Of a stretch of DNA of 64,000 nucleotides, positions 40,555 through 49,007 are shown piece by piece (position 1 is the stretch's first letter; each line of letters starts with the position of its first letter). Below the pieces are notes generated by a model that was given only the letters and a program-made list of their open reading frames with translations, was not told the origin of the DNA and did not search any database. Made by a program: the position numbers and the translations under genes. Origin of the DNA: Paenibacillus dendritiformis (GTDB taxonomy: Bacteria > Bacillota > Bacilli > Paenibacillales > Paenibacillaceae); the NCBI RefSeq assembly GCF_021654795.1, contig NZ_AP025344.1, forward strand, positions 4,216,501 to 4,280,500, in the 5' to 3' direction.

Positions 40555-41292
40555 ATGGCAAACGAATTAATCAACGCGTTGCAGCGATTAAAGGAAAAGG
40601 AATGGGTCGATCTGACGCATACGTTCGGTCCGGACTCGCCTCATTTTTCCGCCTTTGCCGACGCCCGGTTCACGACCTTATTCAACCATGATGACGGATT
40701 TTTTGCCCAGAGCTTTACCTTCCCCGGACAGTACGGAACGCATTTGGATGCTCCCATTCATTTTGTGCGGAATACTCGTTATTTGGATGAGCTGGATTTG
40801 AAGGAATTGGTCCTGCCTCTGGTCGTGATCGACAAGTCCAAAGAAGCCGAAGCGAACCATGACTATACGATCAGCGTAGAAGACATTTTGCAATTTGAAG
40901 CGGAGCACGGCACCATCGAGGCAGGCTCCTTCGTCGCGCTGCGAACCGATTGGAGCAAGCGCTGGCCGGATAAAGACGCCTTCAATAACAAAGATGCGGA
41001 CGGCAACAACCATGCACCGGGCTGGTCGCTGGCCGCGCTTCAATTTTTATTCCAGGAAAGAAAAATCAAAGCAATCGGCCATGAAACATTCGATACGGAC
41101 GCGAGCGTGGACTATCAAAAGAATGGCGCCCTGTTAGCAGAGTATTACGTGCTCGAACAAGACGCCTACCAAGTCGAGCTCATGAAGAATCTGGATAAAG
41201 TGCCGGCCACAGGCGCCATCATCTTTAACATTGTGCCCAAGCCGGAGAAAGCATCCGGATTTCCGGTGCGATCCTTCGCCATCTTGCCATAA
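40555..41292 (+). CDS. Cyclase-family metal-dependent hydrolase
   Basis: A 245-residue enzyme of the cyclase/kynurenine formamidase fold (PF04199). The metal motif is GTHLDAPIHF at 61-70, preceded by DLTHTFGPDSPHF; later VALRTDWSKRW, HAPGWSLAALQFL, IGHETFDTDAS and the C-terminal FNIVPKPEKASGFPVRSFAILP are typical. The family hydrolyses amide bonds of small molecules such as N-formylkynurenine; here the substrate is unknown. ATG 40555 follows GTGAGGTGGTCAG. It lies 45 bases after the receptor-Spo0E fusion and belongs to the duplicated cassette, so it may be controlled by the same circuit. Confidence 0.85.
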   Translation: MANELINALQRLKEKEWVDLTHTFGPDSPHFSAFADARFTTLFNHDDGFFAQSFTFPGQYGTHLDAPIHFVRNTRYLDELDLKELVLPLVVIDKSKEAEANHDYTISVEDILQFEAEHGTIEAGSFVALRTDWSKRWPDKDAFNNKDADGNNHAPGWSLAALQFLFQERKIKAIGHETFDTDASVDYQKNGALLAEYYVLEQDAYQVELMKNLDKVPATGAIIFNIVPKPEKASGFPVRSFAILP

Positions 41293-41299
41293 ACGCAAA

Positions 41300-41327
41300 A
41301 AACACGCTGCCGTACGCAAGCGTGTTT
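41300..41327 (+). terminator. Intrinsic terminator of the signalling cassette
   Basis: AAACACGCT (41300-41308) and AGCGTGTTT (41319-41327) pair, followed by further T residues. Confidence 0.8.
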
Positions 41328-41453
41328 TTCTATTGGCTAAGCCAAGCAGCCGCATCCCCTTAGATCATAACCCGCCCAGCACTGCATGACTTCGGAGTGC
41401 TCCATCCGTTCTTTATAGTCGGAGCAAGACTCTCTGATAATTTTCTGTTAATT

Positions 41454-43003
41454 GAATCAATTTCATAAATCGAAAGTCTTGCTATGACTGGGTTTTTAAG
41501 GTACAGAAAAAGGAGTACCTCCCCAAATCTCGAATAAGTAAAGTATCCACACAATACCCAAAGAGATGAGGCGAACTCCCTATGCCCTATATTCGACATG
41601 AGAGCTTATTTACCCTGCAAGAGCTTTATGAGATGGAACAAAAAGATCGTTTTCGTGAGATTTTTTCTACAATCGACATCACTCCGATCTTGCGTTTGGT
41701 CAGGAAAACATCTTTTTATGGTGCCCCCATTGAAGTGAATTATAGGGCGATGGTCTATTCCTTGATTGTTAGAATCGTTGAACGTATTCCTACGATTAAA
41801 GATTTAATAAAGAGACTTCAACATGACATCTTATTCCGCATGGATTGTGGCTTTATGCTTTCAGAAGCGATTCCTTCGGCCTCTTCCTATTCCCGGTTGG
41901 TGCGCAAGATGAGCCAAAGCCATGCACTGGAGGACATGCAAGAGCAGTTACTCGAACAAGCCATGGCAGAAGGATTCATTACAGACGATACGGTTGCAAT
42001 CGATGCGACCCATATCGAAGCTCGGGATCAGGCACCTGCGAAGCAAGAAAAGGAAAAACCTGAGCCAAAAAAGCGTGGGCGAAAAACAAAAGCCGAACGT
42101 GAAGCTTGGCTCAAACAAAAGCAAGAAGAAGAGGAACAAAAACCAATCTTCGAAAAAGAAATTGCCGCTCAATTAAATGAATCATTCCATGTTTTGCGAG
42201 ATCAAATGCCTCTTGATCCGCAGTGGGGAGTCAAGAAAAATAGTGATGGAAAAAATGTCTTTTGGTATGGCTATAAAGGTCATCTTGCCATTGGAACGCA
42301 GAGTCAGTATATCCTCGGAGCCTTGCTCTCTTCCGGAAGCTTGAATGACGGTAAAGCGGCCATTCCACTCCTAAAAGGGGTTGCTTCACAGCATCCGAAT
42401 TTCAGTTTCAAGTACGCAACCATGGATGCTGGATACGATTATGAACCTATATACAAGCAAGTTCGAGAAGCAGAGGCACATGCTGTAATTGCGTATAACC
42501 GTCGCCGAGACCAGAACACGACGGATTTGACGAACACTTCGCCCCAACCTGTGTAAGGGAGCATTCTTATCGTTATGACAGCTACGATTCAAAATATGGA
42601 ACACTCAAATATGTTCGACCGAAAGAATGCGAAAGCTGTCCATTGGCGCATGATTCACTTTGCCAGAAAGTCTATAAAATGAAGATAACAACTGATCTTA
42701 GAAAATATACCGCCCCGGCCAGAGGCTCAAAGCATTGGAAAGAAATCGCTAAGAGACGTTCTGCAGTCGAAAGAGTGAATGCTTACTTGAAGGAATTCTT
42801 CCAATTGAACAATGTGAGACACCGAACGGGTCAAAAAGCTAAGGTTCATTTTAACTTGGTTACTTTGGTTTACAATTGTATAAAATTAGCATGTGATCGT
42901 TTAAATCGTCAATTCCAAGAGCAAGCTGCATAATTTTCAAAAAAGGAAATACTTTAATTCGGTTAATCTACAGTTTTGTAATTATGCATTATGAAATTGA
43001 TTC
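41454..43003 (+). mobile_element. IS1182-like insertion sequence, copy 1 (1550 bp)
   Basis: Ends GAATCAATTTCATAA (41454-41468) and its complement TTATGAAATTGATTC (42989-43003). The flanks AATT/AATT are a 4-bp target duplication. The transposase gene carries a one-base deletion. Family assignment is from the transposase type and the 4-bp duplication. Confidence 0.85.
41582..42933 (+). pseudogene. Transposase of IS copy 1, frameshifted
   Basis: The same gene as 43565-44917 except for loss of one A near 42511 (GAGACCAG instead of GAGAACCAG). The frame then ends at 42556, and the rest, including the catalytic Glu region (RRSAVERVNAYLKEFF), continues in another frame to 42933. So it is inactive by itself, unless supplied in trans by the intact copy 2. 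The IS ends are intact, so it could still be mobilised. Confidence 0.9.
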
Positions 43004-43494
43004 AATTTAGTTATTCTTTTAATATTTTTTGGACCGCTGGTCTTAAAGCTAAAAAAATCAGATAGCCCAGTAAACCTCCAAATGTGTTTGTGAGCAAATC
43101 AGTCACATCAAAAGTTCTTGAATGTAAGCCTCCCCACCACGCACTTAGTAACTGAGAAGATTCAATGAGTAAGCTAAAAGTAAAAGTCAATGCAACCGTA
43201 CGGAGAACACCTTTTTTCTTAGCGATGGGATATAGAAATCCAAATGGCATCATCATAATTACATTTAAAAGGAGCTCTCTAGCCGCCCCACTGTAATTTG
43301 CCATTAAATCTCTAAAAGGAATAAAATTTGCCGTCTCCATAAACAAATTATTCGTTCCGCCAAAAGGTAAGGTAAATGGCATTACCGTAACAAATAAGAC
43401 CATTACCATATAAACGTATATTATTGAATTCAGGATTAAATGCTTTTTTGATTTTTTATTCCATTTCCTATAAAAAAACAAAACATAAATGAAT

Positions 43495-45045
43495 GAATCA
43501 ATTTCATAATGCATAATTACAAAACTGTAGATTAACCGAATTAAAGTATTTCCTTTTTTGAAAATTATGCAGCTTGCTCTTGGAATTGACGATTTAAACG
43601 ATCACATGCTAATTTTATACAATTGTAAACCAAAGTAACCAAGTTAAAATGAACCTTAGCTTTTTGACCCGTTCGGTGTCTCACATTGTTCAATTGGAAG
43701 AATTCCTTCAAGTAAGCATTCACTCTTTCGACTGCAGAACGTCTCTTAGCGATTTCTTTCCAATGCTTTGAGCCTCTGGCCGGGGCGGTATATTTTCTAA
43801 GATCAGTTGTTATCTTCATTTTATAGACTTTCTGGCAAAGTGAATCATGCGCCAATGGACAGCTTTCGCATTCTTTCGGTCGAACATATTTGAGTGTTCC
43901 ATATTTTGAATCGTAGCTGTCATAACGATAAGAATGCTCCCTTACACAGGTTGGGGCGAAGTGTTCGTCAAATCCGTCGTGTTCTGGTTCTCGGCGACGG
44001 TTATACGCAATTACAGCATGTGCCTCTGCTTCTCGAACTTGCTTGTATATAGGTTCATAATCGTATCCAGCATCCATGGTTGCGTACTTGAAACTGAAAT
44101 TCGGATGCTGTGAAGCAACCCCTTTTAGGAGTGGAATGGCCGCTTTACCGTCATTCAAGCTTCCGGAAGAGAGCAAGGCTCCGAGGATATACTGACTCTG
44201 CGTTCCAATGGCAAGATGACCTTTATAGCCATACCAAAAGACATTTTTTCCATCACTATTTTTCTTGACTCCCCACTGCGGATCAAGAGGCATTTGATCT
44301 CGCAAAACATGGAATGATTCATTTAATTGAGCGGCAATTTCTTTTTCGAAGATTGGTTTTTGTTCCTCTTCTTCTTGCTTTTGTTTGAGCCAAGCTTCAC
44401 GTTCGGCTTTTGTTTTTCGCCCACGCTTTTTTGGCTCAGGTTTTTCCTTTTCTTGCTTCGCAGGTGCCTGATCCCGAGCTTCGATATGGGTCGCATCGAT
44501 TGCAACCGTATCGTCTGTAATGAATCCTTCTGCCATGGCTTGTTCGAGTAACTGCTCTTGCATGTCCTCCAGTGCATGGCTTTGGCTCATCTTGCGCACC
44601 AACCGGGAATAGGAAGAGGCCGAAGGAATCGCTTCTGAAAGCATAAAGCCACAATCCATGCGGAATAAGATGTCATGTTGAAGTCTCTTTATTAAATCTT
44701 TAATCGTAGGAATACGTTCAACGATTCTAACAATCAAGGAATAGACCATCGCCCTATAATTCACTTCAATGGGGGCACCATAAAAAGATGTTTTCCTGAC
44801 CAAACGCAAGATCGGAGTGATGTCGATTGTAGAAAAAATCTCACGAAAACGATCTTTTTGTTCCATCTCATAAAGCTCTTGCAGGGTAAATAAGCTCTCA
44901 TGTCGAATATAGGGCATAGGGAGTTCGCCTCATCTCTTTGGGTATTGTGTGGATACTTTACTTATTCGAGATTTGGGGAGGTACTCCTTTTTCTGTACCT
45001 TAAAAACCCAGTCATAGCAAGACTTTCGATTTATGAAATTGATTC
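43495..45045 (-). mobile_element. IS1182-like insertion sequence, copy 2 (1551 bp)
   Basis: Ends GAATCAATTTCATAA (43495-43509) and TTATGAAATTGATTC (45031-45045). Flanks GAAT/GAAT are its 4-bp target duplication. Inverted relative to copy 1 and one base longer, which equals the deletion in copy 1. Confidence 0.88.
43565..44917 (-). CDS. IS1182-like transposase, intact
   Basis: A 450-residue DDE transposase. Residues 1-110 are the DUF772-type N-terminal DNA-binding part (SLFTLQELYEMEQKDRF, DLIKRLQHDILFRMDCGF). A Lys/Glu-rich insert follows (KRGRKTKAEREAWLKQKQEEE). DDE residues: Asp in VAIDATHIEARD, Asp in YATMDAGYDYE, Glu in AVERVNAYLKEFF. A CESCPL..DSLCQ cysteine motif lies before the last part. 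ATG 44917. No defects seen, so copy 2 is potentially active. Confidence 0.92.
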   Translation of the reverse strand: MPYIRHESLFTLQELYEMEQKDRFREIFSTIDITPILRLVRKTSFYGAPIEVNYRAMVYSLIVRIVERIPTIKDLIKRLQHDILFRMDCGFMLSEAIPSASSYSRLVRKMSQSHALEDMQEQLLEQAMAEGFITDDTVAIDATHIEARDQAPAKQEKEKPEPKKRGRKTKAEREAWLKQKQEEEEQKPIFEKEIAAQLNESFHVLRDQMPLDPQWGVKKNSDGKNVFWYGYKGHLAIGTQSQYILGALLSSGSLNDGKAAIPLLKGVASQHPNFSFKYATMDAGYDYEPIYKQVREAEAHAVIAYNRRREPEHDGFDEHFAPTCVREHSYRYDSYDSKYGTLKYVRPKECESCPLAHDSLCQKVYKMKITTDLRKYTAPARGSKHWKEIAKRRSAVERVNAYLKEFFQLNNVRHRTGQKAKVHFNLVTLVYNCIKLACDRLNRQFQEQAA

Positions 45046-45128
45046 GAATGCTAACAAAATAAAATCAAGAAGATAGTCCATTGCCCAACTCTCCTCGTTA
45101 CCAGCTTTTCAACCCCTCGGATTTTTTG

Positions 45129-46055
45129 CTAAGAGAGTGATGGAATAAGCCAGCTTTCCGCGTCTTCTCTGGATGCAAAAACCCCAAACTGGTTGCTGCG
45201 ATTGGATTCGGTGACCATTTCCTTAAACCTGCCTTTATTCACCGATGGATCGGGAATGACGACGGCCGTCTTAACACTGTAGGTGATAAATTTTTGCATC
45301 ATTCTTCCCGCTACGCCTGTTCTCAGGTTGAAAAAGTCCTCCGACAGTGCCTCCCCATGCAGCATCAGAAAATCGAGATCATGTTCTCTGCACAACGCAA
45401 CCAGATCCACGGCATCCTGCTCTGTGCTTATCGGGGTTGGGCCAGAGATCAATTCGATATACTTTTTCGTTCCGTTCTCCACAATTTTATAGTTCATTGT
45501 CGTTCTCTCCTCCATTTGTGTTCGGTCATCGAGTTCCTTGCGAATGCCTTGCACCCATTTCAGTTCGTTCTGATAGAAGGAGAGCTGGTTTTCGGCAATT
45601 TTCTCCCACAAAAAGCTTTCCCGCTCGTTTCGATTGGGCGCCTGAACTCCGCGTTTCCTTTTTTCCTGCTGGTAGACAAGCTGCATGTGGATGCTGCTCT
45701 CGTATCGATCCAGCATTTCATGCAATTCCTCGTCGCTCAGTTGGTCCGCCCACGCCAATTGAATAAGGAACGTGTTCTTGAGCTCGGGAACGTCCGGTTC
45801 TTCAAGAACCCAATCTTTCAATCTGGCCAGCCCTTCCTCGGTAATACTGTAAATTTTCTTGGATGGAGAGCTTTCCTGATGCTTAACCTCGTTCGTCACC
45901 AAGCCATCATTCAAGAGCTGAACAAGGGACTTGTAGATCTGATTGTTGTTGCCGGACCAATACATCGCGGAAGAGTCTTCAAAAATCTTTTTTAGCTCAT
46001 ATCCTGTAGCGGGTTTCCAGCTAAGAAGCCCCAGTATGGCATACTTGATTGACAT
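45129..46055 (-). CDS. PadR-family regulator with C-terminal DUF4180 domain
   Basis: A 308-residue protein. Residues 1-80 are the PadR winged helix (MSIKYAILGLLSWKPATGYELKKIFEDSS, then IYKSLVQLLNDGLVTNEV, YSITEEGLARLKDWV); 85-180 is the Vir_act_alpha_C-like helical part. From about 190 a DUF4180 domain is fused (YKIVENGTKKYIELISGPTPISTEQDAVDLVALCREHDLDFLMLHGEALSEDFFNLRTGVAGRMMQKFI). In other genomes DUF4180 is often a separate neighbour, so the fusion may join sensing and DNA binding. The likely target is its own promoter, with two inverted repeats at 46072-46099, and the vanZ-like gene downstream. Confidence 0.88.
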   Translation of the reverse strand: MSIKYAILGLLSWKPATGYELKKIFEDSSAMYWSGNNNQIYKSLVQLLNDGLVTNEVKHQESSPSKKIYSITEEGLARLKDWVLEEPDVPELKNTFLIQLAWADQLSDEELHEMLDRYESSIHMQLVYQQEKRKRGVQAPNRNERESFLWEKIAENQLSFYQNELKWVQGIRKELDDRTQMEERTTMNYKIVENGTKKYIELISGPTPISTEQDAVDLVALCREHDLDFLMLHGEALSEDFFNLRTGVAGRMMQKFITYSVKTAVVIPDPSVNKGRFKEMVTESNRSNQFGVFASREDAESWLIPSLS

Positions 46056-46071
46056 AAAGCCACCTCATTAG

Positions 46072-46099
46072 GTTACTTGTAACATAGGTTAATAGTAAC
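46072..46099 (-). promoter_or_regulatory. Probable PadR operator
   Basis: Two 12-base palindromes, GTTACTTGTAAC (46072-46083) and GTTAATAGTAAC (46088-46099), lie 16 bases apart right upstream of the PadR-DUF4180 gene. Confidence 0.55.
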
Positions 46100-46246
46100 T
46101 TATTTTGCCGCTCATGTAAATATGAGATATTCAACTTAAAAAGAGCTGCTAAGGAGTTGAGGAAAAACTCCCGCAGCTCTTTGGCTGTTCACCGGCGAAG
46201 TTAACAGGTCCGAATCGCTAAAAAGAAATTTAAACAAATGGTTATT

Positions 46247-46561
46247 CTATTTACTATCGTGCGGCTTCATTTTCTTTCTTTTCTTCGTACAAGCATCCCT
46301 TCCATTCGCCCATATTCCCAAGAGGACCGCCAAGCCGGCAAGAGCGGATAATATCACAGAAAATGGGAGGTCCTTGCCATACCTGTCGGGCAGCCAAATA
46401 AGTATGAAAACGATATACAAAATAGGCAAGATGGCCCCCCAGTAAACGCTCTTCCTTCTCGATAAGAAAAATTGTACCATCAGGGCCGATATCCCAATCA
46501 ACCATCCATATACCTGAAACACGATTTCATCAACCCATTCTTTCTTATTATCTGCAAGCAA
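46247..46561 (-). CDS. Small membrane protein of unknown function
   Basis: Up to 104 residues with four hydrophobic stretches (IVFQVYGWLIGISALMVQFFL, VYWGAILPILYIVFILIWL, LPFSVILSALAGLAVLLGIWA) and a very basic tail (CTKKRKKMKPHDSK), as in small inner-membrane proteins. The first possible start is TTG 46561, without a good ribosome binding site, so the real start may be later. It begins 20 bases after the acetyltransferase gene and could be co-transcribed with it. No family recognised. Confidence 0.5.
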   Translation of the reverse strand: MLADNKKEWVDEIVFQVYGWLIGISALMVQFFLSRRKSVYWGAILPILYIVFILIWLPDRYGKDLPFSVILSALAGLAVLLGIWANGRDACTKKRKKMKPHDSK

Positions 46562-46581
46562 ACGGCCAAGTTGTAGTTTAT

Positions 46582-47421
46582 CTAAAATTCAAATTCAAAA
46601 GTCTTTCGCTTGTATGCGAACTCGAATCCCAGCTTCGCCCCTAGTCGAAGGGACTCCTTATTCGTCTCGAGGGCCGACCAATGCGGGTGTAATCCGTGAG
46701 CGACGCAATGCTCCAAATATGCGGCGCTCGCCAACGAAGCGAAACCTTTCTTCATGTCCTCGTCATGGTAGGTTTCTACGCTAATCTCGTGATCCTGGCC
46801 ATTCACACAACAGGAAAAACAGGCGCTAATGACGTGCCGGTCCTTCAACACGCAGTAGCCTACCCCCTTGCGCAGAAAATCGTCCGTCGAATACCAGAAT
46901 TCGTTCACTGCTTCGGAGAGGAGCCCTTCTGGATCGTTCTCGATCGTCCCTTTGTCGATTCTGCGAACGGTATACCCCGCCGGCAGCGGCTTTAGTCCGC
47001 TTTTAAGGGCATGGAAGCGTTCCGCGTTGAAGGTATGGTACCATTCGTAATCCGGCTCGTAATCGCGGTGCGCAATGGCGCTCTCGATCGCTCGTTCCCA
47101 GGCTTCATCGCTAACAACCGTTAAGAAATAAGTACCTCCGCAAGATTCTAACGTATCCATTTTCAACTGGTTATCGATATAGTCCGGCAGCAGGCGAAAA
47201 AAGTCCTCGTTCGTATGATCCCCAATAAACAGGGTTATCGTGCCAATGACGTCAACTATGGCCGTGCGCGGGTGTTCCGGGTTGTCCACATACACGGTGC
47301 CGCGGTTGGTTCCTTTAATAATTGCATTTAAAGTCAGGTCATTTTGCTGCTCGTTTTTGAGCAATGGCCTTATTTTCTCATAATCGTTTTTGTTAAGTTT
47401 GCTGATCACTATTAAGTCCAC
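46582..47421 (-). CDS. GNAT-family N-acetyltransferase
   Basis: A 279-residue protein of the two-domain GNAT type (similar to GNAT_acetyltr_2). The N-terminal half is an inactive-looking GNAT-like fold; the C-terminal half carries the acetyl-CoA part: GYTVRRIDKGTI, VGYCVLKDRHVISACFSCCVNGQDHEISVETYHDEDMKKGFASLASAAYLEHCVAHGLHPHWSALETNKESLRLGAKLGFE, which has the motif A pattern (KKGFASLAS) and the family end (N..S..LG.KLGF). The substrate is unknown. ATG at 47421. Confidence 0.78.
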   Translation of the reverse strand: MDLIVISKLNKNDYEKIRPLLKNEQQNDLTLNAIIKGTNRGTVYVDNPEHPRTAIVDVIGTITLFIGDHTNEDFFRLLPDYIDNQLKMDTLESCGGTYFLTVVSDEAWERAIESAIAHRDYEPDYEWYHTFNAERFHALKSGLKPLPAGYTVRRIDKGTIENDPEGLLSEAVNEFWYSTDDFLRKGVGYCVLKDRHVISACFSCCVNGQDHEISVETYHDEDMKKGFASLASAAYLEHCVAHGLHPHWSALETNKESLRLGAKLGFEFAYKRKTFEFEF

Positions 47422-47733
47422 TCCTTCAATGGCAGTTTTCGGGAGAACATGGTTGTGATTCCATCCGGATGGCCATCAGAATTCCAAAATCGTAACCCAT
47501 TCTCAAAATACGGAGAATAACGGAAAATCATTGCGCTTGATTTTGAGTTATATAAGCTTAGATGCAGAGGAGAGCTCCTTCGTTCATGAAAAATAAAAAA
47601 AATTCATGAGCCGCCACCAACTGCACGTATGCTAAAAAAATTTGTTATATTTGAGTCTGCGCTCGAACCGATCATCCTTCGACATCGTCTATCATAGTGT
47701 AGATATGATATTAACGGTAACAAGAGGTGCGAA
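47422..47733. other. Divergent intergenic region
   Basis: AT-rich, contains the promoter regions of the acetyltransferase (leftward) and the 47734 gene (rightward). TATATAAGC and ATATTTG-type stretches are present, but no pair could be fixed. No gene seen. Confidence 0.45.
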
Positions 47734-48375
47734 ATGAAAAAATATGGGTACGGTATTGCCACCGGAATTGTAATCGGATTAGTTGTCGCGATAACTCTCT
47801 TTGCGAGCCGTCCAACCAGACCGAGCGCCGACGGGAACGTCATCAGGGCCTGTAATGCACTGGAAAAGCTCAATAGCCACGTAATAGATTCCGTCAAATC
47901 GCTTAGCGAAATCATCGAGGAGAAGATAGTCTGGGTCGTCAATCGGCAAGGGGTGTTGATGGACACAGAGAGGGAAGCACAAAGGATTCGGCTCGATCTG
48001 CTGGAAAAAGCACTTGCTCCCCACTCCGCCAAAGAAGCCGGAGAGTTATTTAATACTAGCATCAAGACACGGAATGGAGCGCTCTTGTATGCCATTCTCG
48101 ATCCGCAAATTAGAGACCAAAAAATGGCTTCAGAGGTTGTTGAAGAAGGGAGCTGGGTGATAGGCCTATCCAGTCCATGGGTATCCAGCATGGTGATTGA
48201 CAGCGAAAAGCAATTGGATGACTCAACCACAGAATTCCTTGTGCGTTACCATATGTCGACTTCCACAGGCGGTGAAGGACCCTATTTCATTAAATTGACA
48301 GTGAAGAAGTTCGATGACAACTGGTTGATCACGGACTATGAATACCTAGAGAATGGAGAAGCTGCGGCGTCGTGA
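47734..48375 (+). CDS. Membrane-anchored protein of unknown function
   Basis: A 213-residue protein. One N-terminal membrane segment (YGIATGIVIGLVVAITLFAS) anchors or exports it. Next comes a helical region with a heptad look (ALEKLNSHVIDSVKSLSEIIEEKIVWVV, DTEREAQRIRLDLLEKAL), then a beta-rich domain (NGALLYAILDPQIRDQ, WVIGLSSPWVSSMVI, TTEFLVRYHMSTSTGGEGPYFIKLTVKKFDDNWLITDYEYL) that resembles the NTF2-like or DUF-type domains which read 'variable stress + W.I.D'. ATG 47734 follows AAGAGGTGCGAA. No partner genes; function unknown. Confidence 0.65.
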   Translation: MKKYGYGIATGIVIGLVVAITLFASRPTRPSADGNVIRACNALEKLNSHVIDSVKSLSEIIEEKIVWVVNRQGVLMDTEREAQRIRLDLLEKALAPHSAKEAGELFNTSIKTRNGALLYAILDPQIRDQKMASEVVEEGSWVIGLSSPWVSSMVIDSEKQLDDSTTEFLVRYHMSTSTGGEGPYFIKLTVKKFDDNWLITDYEYLENGEAAAS

Positions 48376-48578
48376 GCTTGATGCCTCTCATGGCGGCATT
48401 TGTCGGTATGGCGAAAGGGTAATGGATGGCTGCAATGTGGGAACAAGGCTTAGCTGGTTCAAGAGAAGAAGCAAGGGGCAAGCGGCGCGGCGAAGAAAAT
48501 AATAACCGTTCCCGCTTCGTCCCCTATGGCCCAATGAGAAGTTGGATACGGAGCAGATACTCGAGCAGAAAAAAATAA

Positions 48579-48601
48579 AAACCCTTAGGCAGTAAGGGTT
48601 T
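48579..48601 (+). terminator. Intrinsic terminator
   Basis: AAACCCTTA (48579-48587) and TAAGGGTTT (48593-48601) pair with a 5-base loop. It lies between the 47734 gene and the tRNA; with A-rich DNA on its left it could also stop the leftward tRNA transcript. Confidence 0.65.
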
Positions 48602-48617
48602 CTTCATTTATTAAGTA

Positions 48618-48704
48618 TGGTGCGGTCAAGAGGACTCGAACCTCCACGGGTGTTACCCCACTAGAACCTGAATCTAGCGCGTCTGCCAATTCCGCCATGA
48701 CCGC
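48618..48704 (-). tRNA. tRNA-Leu (CAG)
   Basis: On the minus strand: acceptor GCGGTCA with its partner TGACCGC, the leucine-type D arm (TGGCGGAATTGGCAGACGCG), anticodon stem CTAGA/TCTAG with loop TTCAGGT (anticodon CAG), a long variable arm, T arm GGTTCGAGTCC, and an encoded CCA end at 48620-48618. The long variable arm is expected for Leu. Confidence 0.95.
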
Positions 48705-48847
48705 ATATGCATGTTATGTAATGTTCCTGTCAAAGTCGCTAACATCGCCTCAACAATCATTAGTATAGCCTATCTAACATCCGATGTCAAGCATGAAACA
48801 CATAAAATATTATTCTTCTGTGAAAATGTCTCCCGGTGCGCAGCCGA

Positions 48848-48878
48848 GAAGAACCACGCCCGGAGAACGTGGTTCTTC
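48848..48878. terminator. Terminator-like inverted repeat
   Basis: GAAGAACCACG (48848-48858) and CGTGGTTCTTC (48868-48878) pair perfectly. It lies downstream (minus strand) of the DUF4311 gene and may end that operon, though the T tract is short. The remaining bases to 49007 show no gene. Confidence 0.5.
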
Positions 48879-49007
48879 GTCATTGAGCGGAAGCTCTTCA
48901 TGCGCTCATTCTGCCCGCTTCTCCTCCAGCGATTGGCTTGCCGTTCATTCTAGGCGTTCTTTGGAGTAACATCCGGTTCAATGACGCATGGCCTTCATGC
49001 GCCGGCT

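Larger units (their letters stand above)
43011..45081 (-). pseudogene. VanZ-like membrane protein gene interrupted by IS copy 2
   Basis: The original frame starts at ATG 45081 behind GAGGAGAG (MDYLLDFILLAF) and continues, beyond the IS and one copy of the GAAT duplication, as IYVLFFYRKWNKK to the stop at 43011. The main part (43011-43494) encodes a VanZ-like protein: VMPFTLPFGGTNNLF, NFIPFRD, NVIMMMPFGFLYPI, SLLIESSQLL, FDVTDLLTNTFGGLLGYLIF. The end of the IS offers a new in-frame ATG at 43514 (MHYEIDSFIYV), so a nearly full-length protein could still be made if transcribed. VanZ-like proteins can confer low-level teicoplanin resistance. It lies 48 bases after the PadR gene. Confidence 0.8.

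Noticed and set aside
41454..45045. The two inverted IS copies as one composite transposon carrying vanZ
   Set aside because: Each copy has its own 4-bp target duplication (AATT and GAAT), and copy 2 clearly interrupts the vanZ-like gene, whose 5' end lies outside the pair. They are separate insertions.
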